From assembly GCA_040756375.1 (NCBI GenBank), contig JBFLZC010000026.1, positions 16,993-80,992 of the forward strand: 64,000 nt of DNA, given 5' to 3'. The position numbers and the translations under genes are program-made. Positions 16,416 to 24,868 of the stretch are shown here, in pieces (within the stretch, counting starts at the first letter, position 1; each line of letters starts with the position of its first letter). The notes beneath the pieces are model-generated. The model searched no databases and was not told the origin of the DNA. It saw nothing but the letters and a program-made list of their open reading frames with translations. Origin of the DNA: VGSG01 sp040756375. GTDB taxonomy: Bacteria > Desulfobacterota > Desulfomonilia > Desulfomonilales > Desulfomonilaceae.

Positions 16416-18545
16416 ATGAAGACCGATTACAAGACAGTCAAAGTGGATTTGCGGGACGGCGTGGCCGTGCTGACCTTGAACAACCCACCGGTGAACCAGC
16501 TTTCAGAACATTTTGTCCTTGAGCTGGCCCAGGCCATGACCGAGGCTTTCACGGACTCGAATGTGAAGGCGCTGGTCCTCACGGGAACCGGCAACAACTT
16601 CATAGCCGGCGCGGACATCACTCAGTTGCAGGGTGTGAAGGACAAACAAGCCCTTCAGCCCAAGGTGCTGGAAATGGCACGCTTCCTCAACTCCATCGAA
16701 ATGGCATCGAAACCGGTGATTGCCGCAATCAACGGCAATGCGCTCGGCGGAGGACTGGAGACGGCCATGGCTTGCCATTATCGCGTGGCCGCGGAAGGCG
16801 CCAAGGTCGGCCAACCCGAAGTTCAGTTGGGGCTCATCCCGGGCGCGGGAGGCACTCAGCGGCTCCCACGGCTGATCGGTATGCCCAATGCGCTGGAAAT
16901 GATGACGGTAGGAAATCCGATCGACGCCAAGAAGGGCCTGTCCCGCGGAGTCCTGGACGAAGTGACCACTCCTGAAAACCTCGTGGACGCGGCTGTGAAC
17001 GCAGCGAAGAAGTTCATTTCCGGGCAGCTCAAGCTGGAGGAGCGTCGCACACGCAACAAAGTTTGGCGTCTACCCAGCGCCGCTGAACAGAAAGCTGTGT
17101 GCAACGGCGCGAGATTCATGGCTATGCAAAAGGCCCAGGGCTACATAGCGCCCTTTAAGGTCATCGACGCAGTGGAAAAGGGTCTGAGCTTTGACATCGA
17201 AAAGGATATCGAGCAAGAAGTGGAGCTTTTCTGTGAATGCGCTCTCACGGACGTTTCAAAGAACTTGATCGGTATCTTTCTCAGCAGCAGGTCCGCAGGC
17301 CGGCTTCCACGCACGGAAGGGATCGAGCCGGCTCCGATCAAACGGGTCACCATGCTCGGCGGTGGCGTGATGGGATCGGGAATCGTCAACTTGCTTCTGA
17401 AGGGTGGTTTCGAGACGGTACTGTGGGACATCAACGATGATGTGCTCCAAAAAGACGTAGCGTCCATTCGTAAGACCTTCGCGTATCCTATCAAGAAGAA
17501 AAAGATGACCGAAGCAGACCTGGACAAGATGATCCAGGGTCAGCTCCGAACCACGACTTCTCTGGAAGATGCCAAGGATGCGGATCTGATCATAGAGGCT
17601 GTGGTCGAGAACATGAAGATCAAGCAAGATATCTGGAAAAAGCTTGAATCCATATGCCGACCCGATACCGTCTTTGCAACGAACACCTCCGCGCTGCCGA
17701 TTACCGAGATGGCTTCGGTGCTTAACGATCCGGGTCGGATGATCGGTCTGCACTTCTTTAATCCTGCCGAACGCATGCCGTTGCTGGAGATCATCTGCGC
17801 GGAAAAGACCTCCGATCAGACCCTCGCAACATCAGTGGCCTTTGGACGGGCTATCAAGAAGGTTCCGGTAGTGGTCAATGACGGTCCGGGGTTCTATGTG
17901 TCCCGGCAGCTCGGCGGATTATTCGGAGCGGCCGTGTACCTGAGCGCGGACGGTGTTGACGGCGCGCAGATGGAACGAGTGGTGAAGGAATTCGGCATGC
18001 CGATGGGACCCGCGGCTTTGGCGGATCTCACGGGAATCGACATCAACTACCACGTGGGCAAGACTTTCGAGCAACGGTTGGGCGAACGATACAAGGTCCA
18101 TCCCCTGACCGAGCTTATCTATCAAACCGGGTGCTACGGCCGGAAAACCGGCGCGGGATACATGGACTACAGCGGTCCCAATCCTGTGCCGAACCCAAAG
18201 GTGATCGAGGTAGTTCAGAAGTACTACGCAGATAACAACGTGCAGCCGAGAAAGGTCCCTGATCAGGAAATAGTCGATGCCATGTTGGCGCTCGGCATAA
18301 ACGAGGCAGCGCTGATCATGGAAGAAGGGATCATCGATCGGCCCGCGGACATGGACCTGGCCATGATCTATGGAACGGGGTTCCCGCCGTACCGGGGAGG
18401 CCTCCTGCGGTACGCGGACTCGTGGGGCGTACGGAATGTGTACGACAAACTCCTCGATCTGGAAAAGAAGTACGGAGTTCGTTTCAAGCCGGCAACCCTG
18501 CTGAAGGACATGGCGCAATCCGGCAAGACATTCTATCAGGCATAA
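16416..18545 (+). CDS. Fused enoyl-CoA hydratase / 3-hydroxyacyl-CoA dehydrogenase
   Basis: 709 residues from the ATG at 16416, preceded by AGGGAG (an in-frame ATG at 16365 would add 17 unconserved residues). Crotonase domain (about 1-190) with oxyanion-hole sequence FIAGADI and catalytic-Glu region GQPEVQLGLIPGAGGTQRLPR; NAD-binding 3-hydroxyacyl-CoA dehydrogenase domain from about residue 307 (RVTMLGGGVMGSG), catalytic His region LHFFNP, then the C-terminal dehydrogenase domains (NDGPGFYVSRQ, YGTGFPPYRGG). It catalyses steps two and three of beta-oxidation, like FadB/FadJ alpha subunits. The thiolase partner is two genes downstream. The next gene starts 10 bp later. Confidence 0.94.
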   Translation: MKTDYKTVKVDLRDGVAVLTLNNPPVNQLSEHFVLELAQAMTEAFTDSNVKALVLTGTGNNFIAGADITQLQGVKDKQALQPKVLEMARFLNSIEMASKPVIAAINGNALGGGLETAMACHYRVAAEGAKVGQPEVQLGLIPGAGGTQRLPRLIGMPNALEMMTVGNPIDAKKGLSRGVLDEVTTPENLVDAAVNAAKKFISGQLKLEERRTRNKVWRLPSAAEQKAVCNGARFMAMQKAQGYIAPFKVIDAVEKGLSFDIEKDIEQEVELFCECALTDVSKNLIGIFLSSRSAGRLPRTEGIEPAPIKRVTMLGGGVMGSGIVNLLLKGGFETVLWDINDDVLQKDVASIRKTFAYPIKKKKMTEADLDKMIQGQLRTTTSLEDAKDADLIIEAVVENMKIKQDIWKKLESICRPDTVFATNTSALPITEMASVLNDPGRMIGLHFFNPAERMPLLEIICAEKTSDQTLATSVAFGRAIKKVPVVVNDGPGFYVSRQLGGLFGAAVYLSADGVDGAQMERVVKEFGMPMGPAALADLTGIDINYHVGKTFEQRLGERYKVHPLTELIYQTGCYGRKTGAGYMDYSGPNPVPNPKVIEVVQKYYADNNVQPRKVPDQEIVDAMLALGINEAALIMEEGIIDRPADMDLAMIYGTGFPPYRGGLLRYADSWGVRNVYDKLLDLEKKYGVRFKPATLLKDMAQSGKTFYQA

Positions 18546-18555
18546 GGGCAGCACA

Positions 18556-20361
18556 ATGGCCGAACGATTCATGAGCGAACGGAACCTGAAGTTCCTGCTG
18601 TACGAGGTCCTGGACCTGGAAAGCCTCACGAAGTTGCCCTACTACCAGGACCACAGTCGTGAGGTCTTCGACCTGGTGCTGGACACCGCGATACGCATGG
18701 GCCGAGACCTCCTCGCTCCCAAGTTCCAAGAGATGGACAAACAGGCCCCTCAATTGGTGAACGGAGAGGTCAAGGTCCACCCTCTGGTCAGAACATTCAT
18801 GAAGGAAAGCGGCGAAGGTGGCTGGATCGGCGCAGGGTTCCCGTACGACGTGGGAGGGCAACAGCTTCCCACGACTCTTGCCATGGCCGCGGCTTTTATT
18901 TTTGGTGCGGCCAACTTTGCTGCGGGCGCGTATCCGGGGCTCACCACAGGCGCGACTCACCTCATTCTTTCCTTCGGCTCCGATGAGCTGCGAGACACCT
19001 ACGTCGCTCAGATGCTGTCGGGCGAGTGGCAAGGCACGATGGCCCTGACCGAGCCACAGGCAGGCAGTTCGCTTTCGGACGTCACGACTCGCGCGGAACC
19101 GACGGATGAGGGCTATTACAAGATCTTCGGCCAGAAGATCTTCATTTCCGCGGGCGATCATAACGGCGTGGACAACGTTATCCACCTCATGCTCGCGAAG
19201 ATCAAAGGCGCTCCTTTGGGTGTTAAGGGCATCTCGCTCTTTGTTGTTCCCAAGAAGCGGATTGAGCCGGACGGAACTCTTGTTTCGAACGATGTGACCA
19301 CGGTCGGCGTTTATCACAAGATGGGGTACAAAGGTTGCCCCATCACGCAGCTCAGCATGGGCGATAACGGCGACTGTCGCGGATATTTGGTGGGCGAGCC
19401 GCACAAGGGCCTTGCGTACATGTTTCAGATGATGAATGAGGCGAGACTCGGTGTGGGGATGCAGGCCACGTCTATCGCTACCGCGGCCTATTATGCGTCA
19501 TTGGAGTACGCGGGAGAGCGTCCGCAGGGACGTAAGATCGCGACCAAAGACCCGAGCCTGCCCCAGGTGCATATCATCGAACACGCGGACATCCGTCGGA
19601 TGCTTCTGTTCCAGCGAGCCATCGCAGAGGGATCTTTGTCGCTGCTTCTCCAGGGTTCGCTTTACAGCGATCTGGCCGCGCACACCGAAGGCGAGCAAAA
19701 GGAACGCTATGAACTCTTGCTCGACCTTCTGACTCCTGTGGCAAAGACTTACCCGTCTGAAATGGGGATCTTCTCGGTGAGTCAGGGTCTCCAGATCCTG
19801 GGAGGATACGGATACTGCGACGAATTCCCCCTTGAACAATACTATCGGGATATCCGCATTCATCCGATACACGAAGGAACCACAGGGATTCAGGCGCTGG
19901 ATCTTCTGGGCCGAAAAGTCGTGATGAAGAACGGCGCCGCGGCCAGGGTTTACTTCGAAGAGGTTTACAGGACCATCACACCTGCGCTTCAGGATCCGAC
20001 ACTCAAGCCCTACGCGGAGAAACTCCAAGAAGCCTTGGGAACGCTCCAGTCGGTTACCACCCATCTGGTGGGCTTTGCGCTCAAGGGTGAGGTGGAGCTG
20101 TTCCTGGCCGATGCCACGCTATACCTTGAGCTCTTCGGGATTATCGCGGTGGCCTGGCAGTGGCTCTTGCAGGGATTGGCCGCGCAAAAGGGTTTGCAGG
20201 CAGGCCCTACGGAACAGGAAACCCTTTTCTACCAGGGCAAGCTGATGACCATGCGTTATTTCTATCACTACGAGCTCCCCAAAATTCAGGGGCTCTCGAC
20301 ACGGCTCACAGACGGCGTGGCCGTAACCACGGAGATGAACAGGGAGCTCTTTGCGGACTAG
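18556..20361 (+). CDS. Acyl-CoA dehydrogenase, large (AcdA/FadE12-like) form
   Basis: 601 residues, the long form with an extra C-terminal domain. FAD-dependent first step of beta-oxidation. Motifs: MALTEPQAGSSLSDVTTRA (FAD/substrate loop), IFISAGDHN, EARLGVGMQATSIATAAY, LQILGGYGYCDEFPLEQYYRDIRI, and IHEGTTGIQ carrying the likely catalytic Glu. It starts 10 bp after the bifunctional enzyme and is 53 bp before the thiolase, so co-transcription is near certain. Electrons would go to an electron-transfer flavoprotein, whose genes are not in this window. Confidence 0.94.
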   Translation: MAERFMSERNLKFLLYEVLDLESLTKLPYYQDHSREVFDLVLDTAIRMGRDLLAPKFQEMDKQAPQLVNGEVKVHPLVRTFMKESGEGGWIGAGFPYDVGGQQLPTTLAMAAAFIFGAANFAAGAYPGLTTGATHLILSFGSDELRDTYVAQMLSGEWQGTMALTEPQAGSSLSDVTTRAEPTDEGYYKIFGQKIFISAGDHNGVDNVIHLMLAKIKGAPLGVKGISLFVVPKKRIEPDGTLVSNDVTTVGVYHKMGYKGCPITQLSMGDNGDCRGYLVGEPHKGLAYMFQMMNEARLGVGMQATSIATAAYYASLEYAGERPQGRKIATKDPSLPQVHIIEHADIRRMLLFQRAIAEGSLSLLLQGSLYSDLAAHTEGEQKERYELLLDLLTPVAKTYPSEMGIFSVSQGLQILGGYGYCDEFPLEQYYRDIRIHPIHEGTTGIQALDLLGRKVVMKNGAAARVYFEEVYRTITPALQDPTLKPYAEKLQEALGTLQSVTTHLVGFALKGEVELFLADATLYLELFGIIAVAWQWLLQGLAAQKGLQAGPTEQETLFYQGKLMTMRYFYHYELPKIQGLSTRLTDGVAVTTEMNRELFAD

Positions 20362-20414
20362 ATTGCAGGGCCGACCCCGGATGAGCTTACACAGCGAATA
20401 AAGGAGATAAGCAC

Positions 20415-21617
20415 ATGAGAGAAGTAGTAATTGCAGGGTATCTGAGGACCGCTCAGTCTCGTTCCCGTCCCAATGATCCTGCGCGGGACGTTTTTTGCCG
20501 AATGAGAGCCGATGAGCTGCTGGCAAAGCTCTTGCCGGAAGTCATTAAGAGGACCGGCATCGAGGCATCTGAAGTGGAAGATTTCCTCGTGGGATCGGCC
20601 ATGGGTGTCAGCGAGCAGTGGACCTATGGAGGCCGCAACCCGATCTTTCTGGCCAATCTGCCCAACACCATAGCCGCGAAATTCCTCGATCAGCAGTGTG
20701 GTTCGTCCATGGCAGCGATTCACGTGGGTTTTATGGAAGTTGCCATGGGATTCGCTGATATCGTCATGGTGGGCGGCATGGAACATATGACTCGCGTTCC
20801 CATGGGTGGACCTCTTCTGGATCGCGGGGCCATAGTGCCGAACATGACGTTGTTCGCAGCCCCCGAATACCTCCATTGGGACATGATGACCGCCATGAAT
20901 ATGGGGCTCACAGCCCAGAAACTCTACAAACAGAGCGGCTATACGCGAGAAGACATGGACAAGTGGTCGGTGAGGTCCCATCAGCTCGCGGCCAAAGCTC
21001 AAGCAGACGGGTTCTTCGATGGCGAGATACTTCCCATTGAGGCCCCGCAGGCTGACGGCACAATAATGAAGGTTGATAAGGACCAGGGCGTACGAGGCGA
21101 CACGAACCTGGAAGGGCTGGCTCAGCTGAGACCTGCGTTCAAGGAAGGTCATGAGATCACAGCCGGGAACTCTTCGCCTCTAAACGCGGCCGCGACCTCC
21201 ATGATTATCATGTCAAAAGAAACGGCCAAAAAGAAGGGCATAAAGCCGATGGCCACTATTCGCTCCATCGGCTTCGCGGGAGTGGATCCAACCATTATGG
21301 GCGCGGGGCCCGTGCCTGCGAGCAAGAGAGCGCTGGAAGCCGCAGGGCTCCAGGCATCGGACATCAATTTCTGGGAGATCAACGAGGCGTTCGCGATCGT
21401 TGCTTTGAATTGCATTAAGGAGCTGGGCCTCAATCCGGACACGGTCAACGTCATGGGCGGCGGGGCTGCGATTGGGCATCCTCTGGGAGCCACTGGCGTT
21501 AGACTTGTAGGAACATTGGCCCGAATCCTTGACAAGAAGGGCGGCCGCTACGGTTGCGCGAATGCCTGCGTGGGCGGCGGCCAGGGCGTAGCAACCATCA
21601 TCGAGAAAGAGAACTAG
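20415..21617 (+). CDS. fadA: Acetyl-CoA acyltransferase (3-ketoacyl-CoA thiolase)
   Basis: 400 residues, full length. Nucleophilic Cys95 in DQQCGSSMAAI, GGMEHMTRVP, WEINEAFA, catalytic His in GGGAAIGHPLGATGVR and the second Cys in NACVGGGQG. It cleaves 3-ketoacyl-CoA to acetyl-CoA and a shortened acyl-CoA. AAGGAGA precedes the ATG. Last gene of the tightly packed part of the cluster; a 138-bp gap follows that contains part of a dispersed repeat. Confidence 0.94.
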   Translation: MREVVIAGYLRTAQSRSRPNDPARDVFCRMRADELLAKLLPEVIKRTGIEASEVEDFLVGSAMGVSEQWTYGGRNPIFLANLPNTIAAKFLDQQCGSSMAAIHVGFMEVAMGFADIVMVGGMEHMTRVPMGGPLLDRGAIVPNMTLFAAPEYLHWDMMTAMNMGLTAQKLYKQSGYTREDMDKWSVRSHQLAAKAQADGFFDGEILPIEAPQADGTIMKVDKDQGVRGDTNLEGLAQLRPAFKEGHEITAGNSSPLNAAATSMIIMSKETAKKKGIKPMATIRSIGFAGVDPTIMGAGPVPASKRALEAAGLQASDINFWEINEAFAIVALNCIKELGLNPDTVNVMGGGAAIGHPLGATGVRLVGTLARILDKKGGRYGCANACVGGGQGVATIIEKEN

Positions 21618-21755
21618 AAGTTCTGATTTCTGAAACCGCGCCGCTTATGAAGAAGGATTGGCGGGACTGTCCCACCAAAGCCATAAATCCGCGGCCGTGC
21701 TTATGTAACCGAGCACTAGGCTTGGTGTAGGATTTTGATCTGCGATGGAGGCCCT
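21618..21755. repeat. Intergenic gap with inverted copy of a short dispersed repeat
   Basis: The stretch around 21664-21684 (GGGACTGTCCCACCAAAGCC) is the reverse complement of part of the repeat upstream of the CoA ligase (14572-14588). Nothing else is recognised in the gap. Confidence 0.4.
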
Positions 21756-22865
21756 ATGGCTGACTTCACCTTAGACGAAGATCAACGGCAAATTCAGGAC
21801 ATGGCCCGCAAGTTTGCCTCAAACGAACTCAGACCAATTGCCCGACAGTGCGATGAAGAGGCCGTGGCGCCTCCGGAGCTCCTCGATAAAGTTTGGGAGC
21901 TTGGTTTTTGCGCGAATGCTATTCCCGAGCAGTATGGCGGATACGAACTGGGCCGATCGGCCCTAATGTCCGCAATCATGGTGGAGGAGTTGGCCTGGGG
22001 CGATGTGGGGCTGACAGTGGCAGCGCTCTCTCCGCTTCTCATGATGATCCCGATCCTGGAATTCGGCACGGATGAGCAGAAAAAGGAGTGGCTTCCTAAA
22101 TTCTGCGGAGAACGCTTCTTTCCGGCCACGGCAGCAATCATGGAGCCCAGAATTGCCTTTGATCCCCTTGAGCTGGGAACCACGGTGGAAACTCAGGGAG
22201 ACAACGTGGTCATCAACGGCAAGAAATGCATGGTTCCCATGGCGGACCAGGCCGAGCACATACTGGTTTACGCATCGTCAAAGAGCGGGGATGCGTCGGA
22301 GTCGGTCAAGGCCATCATTGTAGACAGGAATACCCCGGGCCTCACTGTCGGGCCGAAAGAGAAAAACCTCGGGCTGAATGCGCTCCCGCTCTTTCCGGTA
22401 ACGTTTGAGCAGTGCGTGGTCCCTGCCTCGCGATGCGTGGGCTGCGACCAGGGGCTCGATTACATGAGGCTGCTCAACCTTTCGCGGGCCAATCTCAGCG
22501 CTATGGCTGTCGGTGTGGCTAGGGCTTCCCACGAGTATGCCTTGGCGTACGCGAAAGAGCGATTCGCCTTTGGAGAGCCCATTGCGTGCCGGCAGTCCAT
22601 CGCGTTCATGTTGGCAGAATCCGCTATGGAAATCGACGGCATGCGCCTCCTCGCGTGGCGAGCTGCCTGGCGGTTGGACCGAAACGAGGATGCCACCAAA
22701 GACGCTGGGATCGCCAAGATGTACTGCTCGGAGCAGGCAATGAAGGTAACCGATTACGGCGTGCAGATTCTTGGCGGTCACGGTTATATCCGAGAGCATC
22801 CCGTGGAAATGTGGCTCAGGAACGGCAGAAGCTTCTCCATAACGGAGGGTTTGGCTATCGGCTGA
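21756..22865 (+). CDS. Acyl-CoA dehydrogenase family protein, short C-terminus (paired subunit A)
   Basis: 369 residues from ATG 21756 (GATGGAG upstream; an upstream in-frame ATG at 21735 adds seven residues). Acyl-CoA dehydrogenase fold: AWGDVGLTVAALSPLLM, KERFAFGEPIACRQSIAFMLAE, VQILGGHGYIREHPVEMWLRNGRSF. The FAD loop motif is changed (ATAAIMEPRIAFDPLELGTT in place of TEPxAGSD), and the protein stops soon after ITEGLAIG, lacking the usual EGTSEIQ-type tail. It looks like the non-canonical partner of the next gene, possibly forming a heteromeric dehydrogenase; that is inference. Confidence 0.88.
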   Translation: MADFTLDEDQRQIQDMARKFASNELRPIARQCDEEAVAPPELLDKVWELGFCANAIPEQYGGYELGRSALMSAIMVEELAWGDVGLTVAALSPLLMMIPILEFGTDEQKKEWLPKFCGERFFPATAAIMEPRIAFDPLELGTTVETQGDNVVINGKKCMVPMADQAEHILVYASSKSGDASESVKAIIVDRNTPGLTVGPKEKNLGLNALPLFPVTFEQCVVPASRCVGCDQGLDYMRLLNLSRANLSAMAVGVARASHEYALAYAKERFAFGEPIACRQSIAFMLAESAMEIDGMRLLAWRAAWRLDRNEDATKDAGIAKMYCSEQAMKVTDYGVQILGGHGYIREHPVEMWLRNGRSFSITEGLAIG

Positions 22866-22877
22866 GAGTTCCCTAAC

Positions 22878-22899
22878 CCCCCCTTTTACTAAAGGGGGG
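22878..22899. repeat. CCCCCCTTT/AAAGGGGGG hairpin
   Basis: A perfect 9-bp stem with a TACT loop, 12 bp after the stop of the first paired dehydrogenase. It has no run of T directly after, so it is more likely one of the many CCCCTTT-type intergenic repeats or an RNA-processing stem than an efficient terminator. The half-motif TTTACTAAAGGGGG recurs just before the arylsulfatase start (24847-24860). Confidence 0.5.
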
Positions 22900-22996
22900 C
22901 CAGGGGGTTTTGAAAGCCGGTGGATGCGCCCTGAAACGTGCCCCCTTTGAACGAAACGCATTATGGACCACGTAAACGCTTCATGAGGATTTCGCC

Positions 22997-24202
22997 ATGA
23001 TAGATTTTGAACTCAAGCCCGAGACAAAGCAGTTGCAGCAAATGACAGCGGCTGTTGCGAACGGCGTTTTTCGGCCTGTTTCGCGATACTACGACGACCA
23101 CGAGCATGAGAAAGTCAAGGAACTCTATGCCCTCGTTGAGAGCATGACGCCACCGCCGTCAAAGAAGACTGAAGGCGAGGGCAAGAAGCGTTCCGGAAGA
23201 GGTCTGGCTCAGGGCCCGGAACCCAGCGTAGCTCTCGTGGTGAGTATGGAAGAATTAGCTTGGGGTGACACCGGCATTCTTCTCTGTTGGCCTCAGCGGG
23301 GTCTTGGAAATTCCGCGATAGAGGCGGTGGGGACTCCCGAGCAGAAAGCCCGATTTGCCGGTAAATTCGCCGCGATGGCCATAACTGAGCCCGGCGCCGG
23401 GTCGGACACAGCCGCAATTACCACCACCGCAAGGCTGGACCCTGATGCAAACGAATGGATCATCAATGGGGAAAAGATCTTTGTCACGTCAGGCTATCAC
23501 AGCGACGCAGTGGTTGTTTGGGCCACGCTGGACAGAAGCAAGGGCCGAGCAGCGATCAAGAGCTTTGTGGTGGAGAAGGGAACCCCGGGCATGACGGTTA
23601 CCAAGGTGGAAAAGAAGCTTGGTATCCGAGCATCCGACACCGCAGCAATTGTGTTCGAGGACTGTCGCATCCCCTACGACAATATCCTGGGCAGCCCGGA
23701 GATCCAGAACCGAGGCGAGGCAGGCCTGGGCGGAGTGATGAAAACCTTTGACGCGACCCGACCGGGAGTGGCTGCCATGGCCATCGGAGTGGCGCGAGCC
23801 GCGTTGGAGTTTACCAAAGCACGGCTTGAGGCAGAAGGTTACACGTTCCCATACGGGAGAAATCCGCTCCATCTGAATGCTATTCAGAAATCCATTCTAG
23901 AGATGGAGGCCGAACTGGAGGTGGCGCGAATTCTGAACCTTCGAGCAGCCTCGATGCTCGACGCAGGCATCAGGAACAGCCTTGAGGCGTCAATGGCCAA
24001 GGCAAAGGCCGGCAGAGCAGCCACGCTCATTACGCAGAAGTGCGTCGAAATCCTTGGACCCATCGGGTATTCGAGGGAAAACCTTGTGGAAAAGTGGCTC
24101 AGGGACTGCAAGATCACGGACATCTTCGAGGGAACAGGACAGATTCAGATGCTGATCATCGCGCGCAGCATCCTGGGATTTTCGCGGGACATGCTTAAAT
24201 AG
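22997..24202 (+). CDS. Acyl-CoA dehydrogenase (paired subunit B, canonical active site)
   Basis: 401 residues. It has the normal motifs AITEPGAGSDTAAITTTA (FAD loop), VTSGYHSDAVVVWATL, DATRPGVAAMAIGVARAALEF, CVEILGPIGYSRENLVEKWLRDCKI and IFEGTGQIQ with the catalytic Glu. A Lys/Gly-rich insert (about residues 52-75) replaces part of the N-terminal helical domain. TGAGGA precedes the ATG. It follows the divergent family member at 21756 by 131 bp. Substrate not predictable. Confidence 0.92.
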   Translation: MIDFELKPETKQLQQMTAAVANGVFRPVSRYYDDHEHEKVKELYALVESMTPPPSKKTEGEGKKRSGRGLAQGPEPSVALVVSMEELAWGDTGILLCWPQRGLGNSAIEAVGTPEQKARFAGKFAAMAITEPGAGSDTAAITTTARLDPDANEWIINGEKIFVTSGYHSDAVVVWATLDRSKGRAAIKSFVVEKGTPGMTVTKVEKKLGIRASDTAAIVFEDCRIPYDNILGSPEIQNRGEAGLGGVMKTFDATRPGVAAMAIGVARAALEFTKARLEAEGYTFPYGRNPLHLNAIQKSILEMEAELEVARILNLRAASMLDAGIRNSLEASMAKAKAGRAATLITQKCVEILGPIGYSRENLVEKWLRDCKITDIFEGTGQIQMLIIARSILGFSRDMLK

Positions 24203-24554
24203 GCATTGCACACCGCTCGACTCAAAGAGGTAATACGCGGCGGCCCAAAACTAGACCGTAGGATGTGCTGACCCCGCGTCCCGCGGGGGAAGCGCATCCT
24301 ATCCCCCTGGCAGGACGGCTGGCACCTACCATAGCCGAAGCGGCAATCGGACATTAGTTTTGACCGTTGCTATATATGTGAACTGCTCGAATAAGCCCTT
24401 TCCGCGCAGACCAAAAGCCCCCATTGCCTCTTCTTGTTGGAACGAGCCTGCCTCCTACTAAGAAAACTTTGGAAAACTAGTAATTTTACGTGTTCCCCGC
24501 TCCACTAGAATATTGTATAGTGTTGAGAGGGAGTAGTACGTTCAACGAATTAAT
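24203..24554. other. Intergenic region with a REP-like palindrome
   Basis: A hairpin at about 24263-24301 has arms TAGGATGTGCT and AGCGCATCCTA around a CCCCGCG/CGCGGGG inner stem. Its outer arm resembles the outer ends of the transposase element at 49.96-50.72 kb (GTAGGATGTGGTGAGCG). It may also act as the end of the beta-oxidation transcript. Confidence 0.45.
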
Positions 24555-24821
24555 ATGGGACAACGTCTCCGAGCGATGGGGGAGTCTTCCGGAATTGATT
24601 GCGTAAAGACAGGGGGGGCAGTGCGAAAGAATTGCCTGATAATTGCAAACAGCTATACGGAAGTCCTTTTCAGTATCCGGAAACTTCTTGAGCCCCTGTC
24701 CGATGCCATTCTCATGGCGGCCGATGAGCGGTCGCTCCTGCAAGCACGAATTCAATGGGAAGGAGGTAGGGGAAAAAGCATAAGAAAAGAAATGATCGAA
24801 CGTTATTTCAGAGGGAATTGA
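24555..24821 (+). pseudogene. Short receiver-like fragment, doubtful gene
   Basis: 88 codons. Residues 23-62 (RKNCLIIANSYTEVLFSIRKLLEPL then AILMAADERSLLQ) resemble the first half of a response-regulator receiver domain, but the acidic pocket is not conserved and the phosphoacceptor half is missing; the rest looks unrelated. It could be the remnant of a LuxR-type regulator or a chance frame. No good ribosome site precedes it. Confidence 0.3.
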
Positions 24822-24868
24822 TCTCCATCCCTCGTCCTTAACCGAATTTACTAAAGGGGGAAAGAAGA

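Noticed and set aside
18484..19404. 306-codon minus-strand ORF
   Set aside because: Shadow of the fused hydratase/dehydrogenase and the acyl-CoA dehydrogenase genes.
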